Of a DNA stretch of 64,000 bases, positions 16,108 to 24,078 are shown piece by piece. The stretch's first letter is position 1, and the number at the start of each line of letters is the position of its first letter. This DNA comes from Albimonas sp963816545. GTDB taxonomy: Bacteria; Pseudomonadota; Alphaproteobacteria; Rhodobacterales; Rhodobacteraceae. The DNA is taken from positions 186,001-250,000 of the forward strand of contig CAWFLE010000006.1 of the NCBI GenBank assembly GCA_963816545.1. Direction: 5' to 3'. Made by a program: the position numbers and the translations under genes. Below the pieces are notes generated by a model. That model worked only from the letters and a program-made list of their open reading frames with translations, did not search any database and had not been told where the DNA came from.

Positions 16108-17425
16108 GGGCCTGTCAGGAAATTCGTGTGCGGACGGGCGGATGAACATTCTCAGGCCATGGCCCGAATGAATCGCTCTCCGAAGAGGGCGGCGAACCGG
16201 GTCTTGGCCATGGACCACGCGGGCTGCGGCATGGTCCGCTCCTTCTCGGCGCGGTTCAAGACGAGAAACAGCAGCTTCAGGGCGGCGTCGTCGCCGGGGA
16301 AGCGGCCCCTGGCGCGGACGGCGCGGCGCAGCCTGGCGTTGAGCGCCTCTATGGAATTCGTGGGGTAGAGGATCCGCCTGACCTCGTCGACGAACGCCGA
16401 GAGGCGGGATGACCTCGGGCCAGGCGCGGCGCCGGCTCTGGCCGATCGGGGGTGCTTCCGGCCCCAGTCGCCCGCCTCGAAGGCCGTCAGGGCGGCCTCG
16501 CCGGCGTCGGCATCCACGGGCCCGGTGGATGTCCTTCAGGGCGTCGGCCACGAGCCTCCGATCCTTGCAGGACACGAAGTCCAGGCTGTGGCGCATCGGA
16601 TGCATGATGCAGGTCTGCACGAGGGCGTCGGGAAAGTCGCGGCGATGGCCTCCGGGAACCCTTCAGGCTGTCGACGACGGCGAGCAGGATGTCCTCCATC
16701 CCGCGATTTCGAAGCTCGTTCATGACCTTCAGCCAGAACCTGGCCCCCTCGTTCTGCTCCAGCCAGAGGCCGAGCAACTCCTTGCTCCCGTCGGCGCGGA
16801 CGCCCAAGGCGATGTGCACGGCCTTGTTCCGGACCAGGCCTTCGTCGCGGATCTTGACCCGCAAGGCGTCGCGGAACACCAGCGGATACGCCTACTCCAG
16901 CGGCCGGGCCTGCCAGGCCGCGACCTCCTCCAGCACCGCGTCGGCGACGGTGCTGATCAGGTCGGGCGAGACGTCGACGCCGTAGAGATCCCGCAAATGC
17001 CCGACGATCTCGCGCACGCTCATGCCCCGGGCGTACATCGAGATGATCTTCTCGTCGAAGCCGGGAAGGCGCCGCTGGCACTTCGCGATCAGCTGCGGGT
17101 CGAAGCGGGCCTGCCGGTCGCGGGGGATCGCCAGCTCCATCTTGGCGCCGTCCGTGGTCACCGTCTTGCGGCCGTAGCCGTTGCGGCTGTTGCAGCTCTC
17201 GGCTCCGGCCAGGTGGAGGTCCATCCCGGCGTTCAGCGCCCGCTCGGCCAGCGCCTTCTTCAGGCTGTCGAGCAGGCCGTCGGCCTCGAAGGCGGTCCTG
17301 GCGTCCGCGCCAGCCAGAAGCTGGTCCAGCAGCGCGTCAGGGATGTGCGGGGCTTTCCGTCGGGCCATGGGAGATCTCCTTCTTTCCCATCATGCCCGCC
17401 CGCACACGAAATTCCTGACAGTCCC
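16108..17425 (-). mobile_element. IS256-family insertion sequence with inverted repeats
   Basis: The ends are inverted repeats: GGGCCTGTCAGGAAATTCG on the left (from 16108) and its near-complement on the right (ending 17425). They match over about 30 bp with few differences. The interior is one mutator-type transposase on the reverse strand. The element sits inside an IS66 remnant. I see no matching 8-bp target duplication, so one flank has probably been deleted since insertion. Confidence 0.8.
16152..17368 (-). pseudogene. IS256-family (mutator type) transposase, broken
   Basis: The N-terminal third is intact: MARRKAPHIPDALLDQLLAG through ARGMSVREIVGHLRDLYGVDVSPDLIS, typical of the mutator/IS256 family. 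A stop codon follows at about 16890, in a GGAGTAG where a Tyr or Ala codon is expected. The frame then continues as FRDALRVKIRDEGLVRNKAVHIALGVRADG, which contains a catalytic-domain segment. It shifts frame again near 16680 and 16500 and ends in YPTNSIEALNARLRRAVRARG and FGERFIRAMA. The stop plus two frameshifts make it inactive, although its terminal repeats are well kept. Confidence 0.8.
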
Positions 17426-17426
17426 A

Positions 17427-17627
17427 GTGCTCGCTTGCTGGGAAGGCTTCGCCGGGTTCCTCGACGAGGGCAGGATCTGCCTCACCAACAACGCGGCCGA
17501 GCGCTCGCTCCGCGGCGGCGCCCTCGGTCGCAAAGCTTGGCTCCTCGCCGGCCGCGAGCGGGGCGGCAAGCACGCCGCCTTCATGTGCACCCTGATTGTC
17601 ACCGCAAAGCTGAATGGCGTCGATTCC
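17427..17627 (+). pseudogene. IS66-family transposase TnpC, C-terminal fragment
   Basis: The frame reads WEGFAGFLDEGRICLTNNAAERSLRGGALGRKAWLLAGRE and then MCTLIVTAKLNGVDSQ. This is the conserved C-terminal end of IS66 transposases, with the last catalytic acidic residue region around NNAAERSLR. Everything N-terminal is missing, and the homology ends at about 17627 without the usual final residues. 17628-17863 shows nothing I can assign. Confidence 0.75.
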
Positions 17628-17863
17628 CAGCGCAAAGCTGCGGTTCGTACCGGAGAGGTACGCAGAACTCTCCGACTGCGGCAGAAATCGGCCGTGGGCG
17701 TCCCGGCCTCCTGCTCCTCAGGGCCCCGATGCTCTGTTCTTCCGTGAACGTCGACCGCTTCATCGTCCGTGTCCTTGTTGAAGCGGCCTCCGCTTGGACC
17801 TGGAGGAAGATATGGGGCGCGGGTCAGCAGGGATCTGGCGGGGACGCCGCTCGCCAATGTTGT

Positions 17864-18853
17864 TCAGGCCAGCAAGCTCGGCGCGAGGATTTCGAAATCG
17901 TTGGCATCCAGCTCTTCGAGGCCGCGGAACACCACCGAACCGCCGCCCAACTCGAGGGTCAGTTGAGGCTCTCCGACGCCAACGTGGACGCTGAAGTCGA
18001 AGGCGTTCAGTACGCCGTCACTGTTGGTGTCGAGATCAGCGAAGCCGCTGAGTGCAACACCTCCGGCGCCTAGGATGCCCTCGAATCGGAGCAGATCGAT
18101 GCCACGCTCGAAATCCGCGACGAGATCGGCGCTTCCATCGAGGTCGGCGGCCTGAAAAAGGAACACGTCCGCGCCACGCCCGCCGAAGAGAGTGTCGGCC
18201 CCGCCGCTGCCTGCGAGCAGATCATCGCCGGTGTTGCCATTGAGCAGGTCGGCGCCGGCTCCCCCGAAAAGAAAGTCCCATCCGTCACCTCCGGAAAGGA
18301 CGTCGGCGCCGTCGCCGCCGTAGAGAAAGTCCCCACCGTCGCCTCCGAAAAGGGCGTCGTTCCCGTCCTCCCCGTACAGGAAGTCGCGGTCGGCGTTTCC
18401 ATGCAGGGTATCGGCGCCCTTCCCACCGTACAGCCAGTCCGTGTCATTGCCGCCGCTGAGATAGTCGTCGCCATCAAGCCCGTACAGTTCGTCTTTCCCT
18501 AAGCCGCCGTAGATTTTGTCGCCGTAACTGGAGCCGAACACGACGTCCCGGCCGTTGCCGGCGTAGAAGTCCTCGCCCAAGTTCTGCGTTTCCGACAGGA
18601 TTACGCGATCATTTCCATGACCGGCGTTCCGGGTCTCGACGCCTTCGTCTTGCAGCGCGTCGAGGTCGAAATCATTCAGATCAATGGTGTCGGCGTATTC
18701 GGTAAAAATAGGGGGGCGCACGGTAGTTCTCCAATAATCTCGCCAGATACGTCTAGAATTAACCCGAAGAAACTTGCTGATATCACGGCGACCGCAACCG
18801 CGCATGAATGCCCGCAGAAAGACCTTCTCTGCGAACAGCGACTCGATCAACAA
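17864..18853 (-). CDS. RTX (hemolysin-type) calcium-binding repeat protein
   Basis: The 329-aa protein contains about ten nonapeptide repeats of the GGxGxDxLx type (residues about 110-240), for example YGGKGADTLHGNADRDFLYG and FGGDGGDFLYGGDGADVLSG. Such repeats bind Ca2+ and fold into a parallel beta-roll outside the cell. Secretion is usually by a type I system through an uncleaved C-terminal signal; the acidic end with FEILAPSLLA is compatible. There is no recognisable enzyme domain and no secretion gene nearby. The N-terminal 60 residues are basic and uncharacteristic, so the true start may be later. The gene lies isolated between IS clusters, suggesting acquisition. Confidence 0.8.
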   Translation of the reverse strand: MLIESLFAEKVFLRAFMRGCGRRDISKFLRVNSRRIWRDYWRTTVRPPIFTEYADTIDLNDFDLDALQDEGVETRNAGHGNDRVILSETQNLGEDFYAGNGRDVVFGSSYGDKIYGGLGKDELYGLDGDDYLSGGNDTDWLYGGKGADTLHGNADRDFLYGEDGNDALFGGDGGDFLYGGDGADVLSGGDGWDFLFGGAGADLLNGNTGDDLLAGSGGADTLFGGRGADVFLFQAADLDGSADLVADFERGIDLLRFEGILGAGGVALSGFADLDTNSDGVLNAFDFSVHVGVGEPQLTLELGGGSVVFRGLEELDANDFEILAPSLLA

Positions 18854-19159
18854 AAAGAGAGGCGCCCAGCGACATATCCCGAAGTACGCGATATGAACGC
18901 GTCCGGCGCGGTCCGGCTAAAGGCATCGAGGGCGAAGACGTCGGGTTCAAGCGGCTTCAGGCCAACGCACTGCTTGAAAAGCACGATCCAGCCGCTTCAT
19001 GCACCCCGGCGCGCAGAGATCTCGGGACTGGGCGGGTTCTTGCGGTGAAGCGGGCTGGCGGCGCTGGCCGCGCGGCGCAGTGGGGCGGTTTGAGTTCCGG
19101 GGTTGCGTTCGGTTGGCGGGCGGCGACGTCGGTCGCTCGGCAGGTGGACGGCGATGCGG

Positions 19160-20337
19160 ATCTACATTTCGACGACGCGGGCGGCGATCTTCACGAGCCG
19201 GAGGCGGAACGTGTCGAACTGGTCGCGCCGCCAGGGCGAGCGCTTCGGCAGCGCGGCGCGGAGCGTCCACATCATCCGACAGGCGCCCGCGTGGAGACAC
19301 AGCCCGAGCTGGTTGGCGGTGGCATTGGTGCAGGAGGTGCGGTCGGCGGCGAGGTGGGCGTTCCACGCCTTGATGTGGTTCTCGGCCTGACCGCGGGCGC
19401 AGCGGAGCTTTTCGTAGATCGCCTTGCCGGTCCCGCCGGCGAGGCTGGTGACGACGAAGCGGGTGTCGCAGCCGAGAGGCCCGGCCTCGACGCGGGCGAC
19501 GATGCGCTCCACCCGGCTCCGAGACGCGGCGGCGTCTTGGAACTCTGTGAACCGACGGACCGTGCCGCCTTCGGCCGCCGCGGCGCGCGACGCGGTGGAA
19601 GCCTCGAGCGCGGCCACATGGCGGTGCAGCACGCTGGTGGCCGGCAGGCCGAAGACGAAGGCCACGCCTCTGGCGCGGCACAGGTCAGGCCCCTCGGGAG
19701 CGCAGTAGCGGCCGTCGCCGCGGATCATGGTCTCCACCCGCGGCCAGCGGCTGCGGATCTCGCGGATCTCCCGGATCAGGCGGCGCAGGCGGGCGGCGAT
19801 CTCACGGCCTTTCGGCCGCTTCGCCGGACGCAGCGCGGCGGTCACGAACCGCTCGGCGCCGTCGAACGCGACGATCGGCCGGAAGCCGTAGTCGTCGTGG
19901 CGGGCGTTGAAGAGCCGCAGCTGCTGGGCGCCATGGACGGCGTCGAAGGTGTCGTCGATGTCGAGCACGATCCGCTTCGGGACCTGCGCGAAGGAGGCGC
20001 AGCAGAGCTCGACCATCGCCCGCCCCATCCGCGGCAGCATCCGTCGGTCGGACAAGTTCTCCAGCCGGCTCACGGCGGACTGCGAGCGGAGATCCCGCCC
20101 CCGGCAGCCGCTCCAACGCCACCTTGAACCCCGGGTCGGCGCGCAGCGCATTGGCGTCGATCCCGTCCTCGCAGCCTGCGGCGATCATCAGCATCCGGAA
20201 CCGCGGAATGTCCGCCACGCCATGCACGATGCGCGTCGGATCGCGCGGTCCGTCGATGCTGGCCGCGAGCCGCCCCGCCACGTCGAGCCGCCGCTCCACC
20301 TCCCGCAGAGCCGGAAGCCCGGCGTCCGCAGACATCG
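19160..20337 (-). pseudogene. IS1380-family transposase, truncated and frameshifted
   Basis: The longest part reads VPKRIVLDIDDTFDAVHGAQQLRLFNARHDDYGFRPIVAF, with the family's first catalytic Asp. It continues with RADGRYCAPE-like and FVFGLPATS segments to RLVKIAARVVEM. The N-terminus (DAGLPALREVERRLDVAGRLA to ADPGFKVALERLPG) is in another frame, switching near 20100. It begins abruptly at about 20337, where an IS3 end abuts. A TAG where most relatives have Lys also shortens the C-terminus. The element therefore cannot move itself. Confidence 0.8.
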
Positions 20338-20338
20338 A

Positions 20339-21568
20339 ACTGAACCGCACCGGGTCTGCCGGAGGCTGATGTTCGTTGGCCATGCGGCCACGTCGCGCGT
20401 TTCCAGCGCAGCGTGGAACCGGGCTTCGGCCTCTGCGGGCGGCATGTGGCCGATCGGCTCCGGCAGGCGGCGGTTGTTGAACCGGTCGGCCCGTTCCAGG
20501 GCGGCAAACTCCACCGCCTCGAAGCTTCGCCATGGTCCGCGCCGATCGATGACTTCGGCCTTGAACAGGCCGTTGACGGTCTCGGCCAAGGCGGTGTCGC
20601 AGCTGTCGCCGACGCTGGCCGCGGAGGGCTCGGTCCCCGCCTCCGCAAGCCGCCCGGTGCAGCGGATGGACAGGTATCGCAAGCCCCTGTCCGAGGGATG
20701 GACCAGCCCCGCTCCGGGCCGCCGCTGTCGGACGGCCTGTTCCAGGGCGCGAGAACGGACCCGGCATGGGCGGTCCGGCTGACGCGCCAGCCGACGATGC
20801 GACGGGCGAAGGCGTCGGTGACGAAGTCGACGTGCACGAAGCCTTGCCACGTCGCGACGAAAGCGAAGTCGCTCATCGAGAGCATGTTCGGGGCCGGAGC
20901 CCGGAGCCGCCGGTTCGCACGGTCCAGCGCGCATGACGACTTGTCCGGAACCGTGGTCCTGATCCGCCTGCCGCGGATCACGCCCTGGAGGCCGAGGTCT
21001 TTCATCGGCCGCGCCACGGTGCGATCCGGGCGACGTCGAAGCCTTCGCGCTTCAGCTGCCGCCAGACCTTGCGGACGCCGTAGACGCCGAAGTTCTCCTC
21101 GAAGACGCCCCGGATCTCCGGGCGCAGGGCCTCGTCGCGCCGCGCCCCCTCGGACCTGCGGGACGGCTCCGCCCGTTTGGCCCGATGATCGCGGCAGGTG
21201 GAGGGGGCGATCGGCGGCATCCGGCAGATCGGCTCGATCCCATGCTCCATCCGTCCGGCATGGGCCTCGGACCGATGGCGGCCTCGTGCCGAACTCGTCG
21301 ATGAAGGCGATCATGTCTTCGACCGGCGGTCGAGCTCCGCCTGCGCGAAACAGGCGCTGGCCTTGCGCAGGATCTCGTTGGCCTGGCGCAGCGCGCGGCT
21401 CTCCCGCTCCAGCGCCTTCATCTTCTCGACCATCTCCGCGGGGACGCCGGCGCGGCGGTCGCCGTCGATCCCGGCGCGCTTGATCCACTCGTTCAGCGTC
21501 TGCGCCGTGCAGCCGATCTTCGCCGACACCGACAGGATCGCCTGCCTGCGAGCCATGCCGGCTCTCAT
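20339..21568 (-). pseudogene. IS3-family element, OrfA and frameshifted OrfB
   Basis: OrfA (21311-21568) encodes SVSAKIGCTAQTLNEWIKRAG and the zipper MVEKMKALERESRALRQANEILRKASACFAQAELDRR, but lacks the family's first 25 or so residues. OrfB (about 20375-21340) can be followed through at least three frames: ENFGVYGVRKVWRQLKREGFDVAR, MKDLGLQGVIRGRRIRTTVPDKSS, FVHVDFVTDAFARRIVGWRVSRTAHAG, then LAETVNGLFKAEVIDRRGPWRSFEAVEF. The left end near 20339 has the CCGCACCGGGTCTGCCGGAG type of IS3 terminus. The element directly abuts a truncated IS1380 copy. Not functional. Confidence 0.8.
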
Positions 21569-21598
21569 CGTCCGGAACCAGCCGCACCGCGCGAGGCG

Positions 21599-22100
21599 GT
21601 GGGGACCATCACGGCCGACGACGCCGCGACATTGCGCTCCCTCGGCTCCTACACCGGCTCGCGGGCTCAGGCAATCGGGCTGGGCGAGGTCACCGAACTC
21701 GACGTCAAGGAGGCCCGGGACCGATGGATCCTCGCCTGGAACTCGACCGTCACCGACACGCTGACCGCCGTGACGACCACCGGGCAGTATTCAGCGGGCA
21801 TCGCTTTGGCCAGGCGGCGTCGGTCCATTTCCACCCCGGAACGCGCGCTGCCGAGACCCTGACCGTCACGATCTACCATAGCCTCGACGCGGGCTCGACC
21901 CGGGTGGCCTGCAACACGTTCACCGTCGCCGCGGGGGATGCTCCGCCCAAGCCCATCGGGCCGCCGGTTCCGGGAAAGCTGTTCCGCATCGGGGTCAAGT
22001 CGAGCGCGGGTTCCAACCAGCCCACGGTGGTCATCAAGCACGCCATCGGCGCGCTCAACGGAGCCGGATCCATGGCGCTGGACTTCGGGCTCTCGCCGGT
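21599..22100 (+). pseudogene. Hypothetical protein fragment, frameshifted
   Basis: I do not recognise the family. The first frame gives DVKEARDRWILAWNSTVTDTLTAVTTTGQYS. A frameshift at about 21790 leads to FGQAASVHFHPGTRAAETLTVTIYHSLDAG and VPGKLFRIGVKSSAGSNQPTVVIKHAIGALNGAG. The alternating hydrophobic pattern and Thr/Gly-rich strands suggest a beta-rich structural protein, for example a phage or surface component. That is only an impression. The 5' end is cut by the IS3 element. 22100-22380 downstream shows nothing clear. Confidence 0.4.
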
Positions 22101-22382
22101 CAGGCCACGGGCCGTGGCCGGTTCGCCCGCAGCTGACGGCGGCGCCGGACCTGTGGCGGGGCTGCGTGTCGGCGCTGGCGTTGAGGAGCCCGCAAGAGAC
22201 GGATGCCGTCGACGCCGCGACCTGGACCAGACCGGGCTCTCCGACGACGACGGTGGGCACGAGAGGCCCCGCCGTCCGATGCGTGGCCTCGTCGGGTCAG
22301 GGACCGACGCGCTCCGGTCTTCCCGCGCTGACGCACATTTTTTGCGCGCTACAGCTGCTGAAGCGTCGTCAGAACGTCGCCA

Positions 22383-22415
22383 AAAACAAGAAAGGCGAGC
22401 CCGGCGGCTCGCCTA
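22383..22415 (-). terminator. Rho-independent terminator of tRNA-Val
   Basis: On the reverse strand AGGCGAGC pairs with GCTCGCCT around a 6-nt loop, followed by TTTCTTGTTTTTG. This is a strong intrinsic terminator 15-20 bp after the tRNA 3' end. Confidence 0.8.
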
Positions 22416-22430
22416 ACGTATTGGAAAATA

Positions 22431-22505
22431 TGGTGGGCGCGGCTGGGATTGAACCAGCGACCCCTACGATGTCAACGTAGTGCTCTCCCGCTGAGCTACG
22501 CGCCC
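22431..22505 (-). tRNA. tRNA-Val (anticodon GAC)
   Basis: The cloverleaf is complete: acceptor GGGCGCG / CGCGCCC with discriminator A and encoded CCA, D-loop TAGCTCAGCGGGAGAGC, anticodon arm CTACG-TTGACAT-CGTAG, and T-loop GGTTCAATCCC. Anticodon GAC reads GUC and, by wobble, GUU. It lies upstream of the small Lrp-type gene but on the same strand, downstream in transcription, and is closed by its own terminator. Confidence 0.95.
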
Positions 22506-22551
22506 TTGGGGCGGGGGATTATCGCCCCGCCGGGGCGGTGTCAACGGCCCC

Positions 22552-22788
22552 TCAGAACGCCTTGAAGGTCAGCGTGGTGAAGGTCCGCTCAAGCCCGTCG
22601 AGGTCGTGGAGATTCTCGTTCACGAAGTGGCCGATGTCGGCCTCGTCGTCCACGTAGAACTTGGCGAGGAGGTCGTATTCGCCGGAGGTCGAGTAGATCT
22701 CCGAGGCCACCTCCCGGCGCGCGAGCTGGTCCGCCACGTCATAGGCGCGGCCGAGCTTCGTCTTGATCTGCACGAAGAAGCACTGCAT
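22552..22788 (-). CDS. Stand-alone Lrp/AsnC ligand-binding (RAM) domain protein
   Basis: This 78-aa protein is just the regulatory domain of the Lrp/AsnC family, without the DNA-binding helix-turn-helix. The pattern FVQIKTKLGRAYDVADQL, then STSGEYDLLAKFYV and FVNENLHDLDGLERTFT, matches the alpha-beta sandwich that binds amino acids and oligomerises. Such solo proteins occur widely in alphaproteobacteria and may modulate full-length Lrp proteins. It lies 26 bp downstream of the hydrolase gene on the same strand and could be co-transcribed with it and trxA. A ribosome site (GGGAGG) precedes the ATG. Confidence 0.85.
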   Translation of the reverse strand: MQCFFVQIKTKLGRAYDVADQLARREVASEIYSTSGEYDLLAKFYVDDEADIGHFVNENLHDLDGLERTFTTLTFKAF

Positions 22789-22814
22789 CGGATCCCTCCC
22801 TTGTCGGTTCCGTC

Positions 22815-23681
22815 CTACCAGCCGAGCAGCGCCTCGGTAAGCGGCGAATCCGGCCGCTCCAGCCCGGCGATGACGTCGAAATGGTGGCGTTCGGGCTCGA
22901 TGACCAGCGCGGTCTCGGCGGTTCCGCCCCAGGCCTGGGCGATCAGGACGGACTGGCGGATGAATTCGGGCCGCTCGGCGCCTCCGACCCAGGCGAGGAG
23001 GCGGGCGCCGTCGGCGGGGGCGAGGAGCGCCGCGCTCTCGGCCGCCGCCTCGGGCGCGTCCAGCCGCAGGGTGGCGTTCATCTGCGTTCGCAGAAGGGGC
23101 CGCAGGTCATGCAGGCCGGAGATGGAGACGCCGCGCGCGATCCGCGACGCCACGGCGCCGGGCAGGGCGCCGGCGCAGAGCAGCCGCGAGATCAGGTGCC
23201 CACCCGCCGAGTGTCCCGCCAGCGCGATCGGGCCGGGGATCTCGGCCGCGGCGACGGGCAGGAAGACGGCGATCCGGCGCGTCATCTCCGACACCCGCGC
23301 CTCGGGCGCGAGCGTGTAGGAGGGGAGGGCGACCGCCCAGCCCCGCGCCAAGGGACCGGCGGCGAGGTGGGACCAAGTCTCCCGCCCGAACGCCATCCAG
23401 TAGCCGCCGTGGACGAAGACCGCGAGGCCGCGCGGCTCTCCCTCCGGCAGGAACAGGTCGAACCGCTCCCGCTCGCCGTCGCCGTAGGGCAGGTCCAGCC
23501 GCGCCCGGGCCTGCGCGCGGAAGGCAGGCGCGGCCTCCGACCAGTGGGTGATGAACCGCTCGGCCTCCGGGATATGCGCCCGATTGGCGTAGGCGTCGTC
23601 CCAGTCCGCGACCCTGGCCCATGCGAAGACGCCCGCGCCGGTCCCCGGCGCGGGCGTCTCGAACTTCGGCTCGGAGGGCAC
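22815..23681 (-). CDS. Alpha/beta hydrolase, arylformamidase-like
   Basis: The 288-aa protein has the HGGYW oxyanion motif (AVFVHGGYWMAFGRETW), the nucleophile elbow GHSAGG, and a C-terminal His in PERHHFDVIAG, completing a Ser-Asp-His triad. HGGxW with this length points to the kynurenine formamidase-like branch of carboxylesterases. Without the tryptophan-catabolism genes nearby the substrate is uncertain. I place the start at GTG 23681, 2 bp after the trxA stop. Any longer frame would run through trxA. The tight spacing suggests one transcript with trxA. Confidence 0.8.
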   Translation of the reverse strand: MPSEPKFETPAPGTGAGVFAWARVADWDDAYANRAHIPEAERFITHWSEAAPAFRAQARARLDLPYGDGERERFDLFLPEGEPRGLAVFVHGGYWMAFGRETWSHLAAGPLARGWAVALPSYTLAPEARVSEMTRRIAVFLPVAAAEIPGPIALAGHSAGGHLISRLLCAGALPGAVASRIARGVSISGLHDLRPLLRTQMNATLRLDAPEAAAESAALLAPADGARLLAWVGGAERPEFIRQSVLIAQAWGGTAETALVIEPERHHFDVIAGLERPDSPLTEALLGW

Positions 23682-23683
23682 GC

Positions 23684-24004
23684 TCAGAGCGCGCTCTCGA
23701 TCCACTGCTGAAGCGCGGACTTGGGCGCCGCGCCGACCTTGGAGGAGGCCACCTTGCCGTCCTTGAACACCAGCAGCGTCGGGATCCCGCGGACCCCGTA
23801 GCGCGAGGCGGCGTTGGGGTTCTCGTCCACGTTCAGCTTCACGATCTTGACCTTGTCGCCGAGCTCGCCGGAAAGCTCCTCCAGCGACGGGCCGATCTGC
23901 TTGCAGGGGCCGCACCACTCGGCCCAGAAATCGACGACCACGGGGGTCGAGGACTGGATCACGTCCGACTCGAAGGTCGCGTCGGTGACGGGGGTCGTGG
24001 CCAT
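23684..24004 (-). CDS. trxA: Thioredoxin
   Basis: The 106-aa protein carries the WCGPC active site in VVVDFWAEWCGPCKQIGP and the cis-Pro in GIPTLLVFKDG. It is the general cytoplasmic dithiol reductant, recycled by thioredoxin reductase. ATG 24004 has AGGAGAGGCGAC before it. The gene follows addA on the same strand with a 74-bp gap, the common order in Rhodobacterales. Confidence 0.94.
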   Translation of the reverse strand: MATTPVTDATFESDVIQSSTPVVVDFWAEWCGPCKQIGPSLEELSGELGDKVKIVKLNVDENPNAASRYGVRGIPTLLVFKDGKVASSKVGAAPKSALQQWIESAL

Positions 24005-24078
24005 GTCGCCTCTCCTTGTCTCGTGGCGGCGGTTGCGCGCCGGCCGGACGAGGAAGCTATGGACGCCTGATGGCCCGG

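Noticed and set aside
18200..18560. Regularly repeated sequence that might suggest a CRISPR array
   Set aside because: The repeats are about 27-bp in-frame coding repeats for calcium-binding nonapeptides, with no constant repeat and variable spacer structure. No cas genes are present in the window.
20070..21587. A single 505-aa protein across the IS3/IS1380 join
   Set aside because: It is an accidental read-through combining out-of-frame pieces of the IS3 OrfA, OrfB and IS1380 genes; only short stretches match real proteins.
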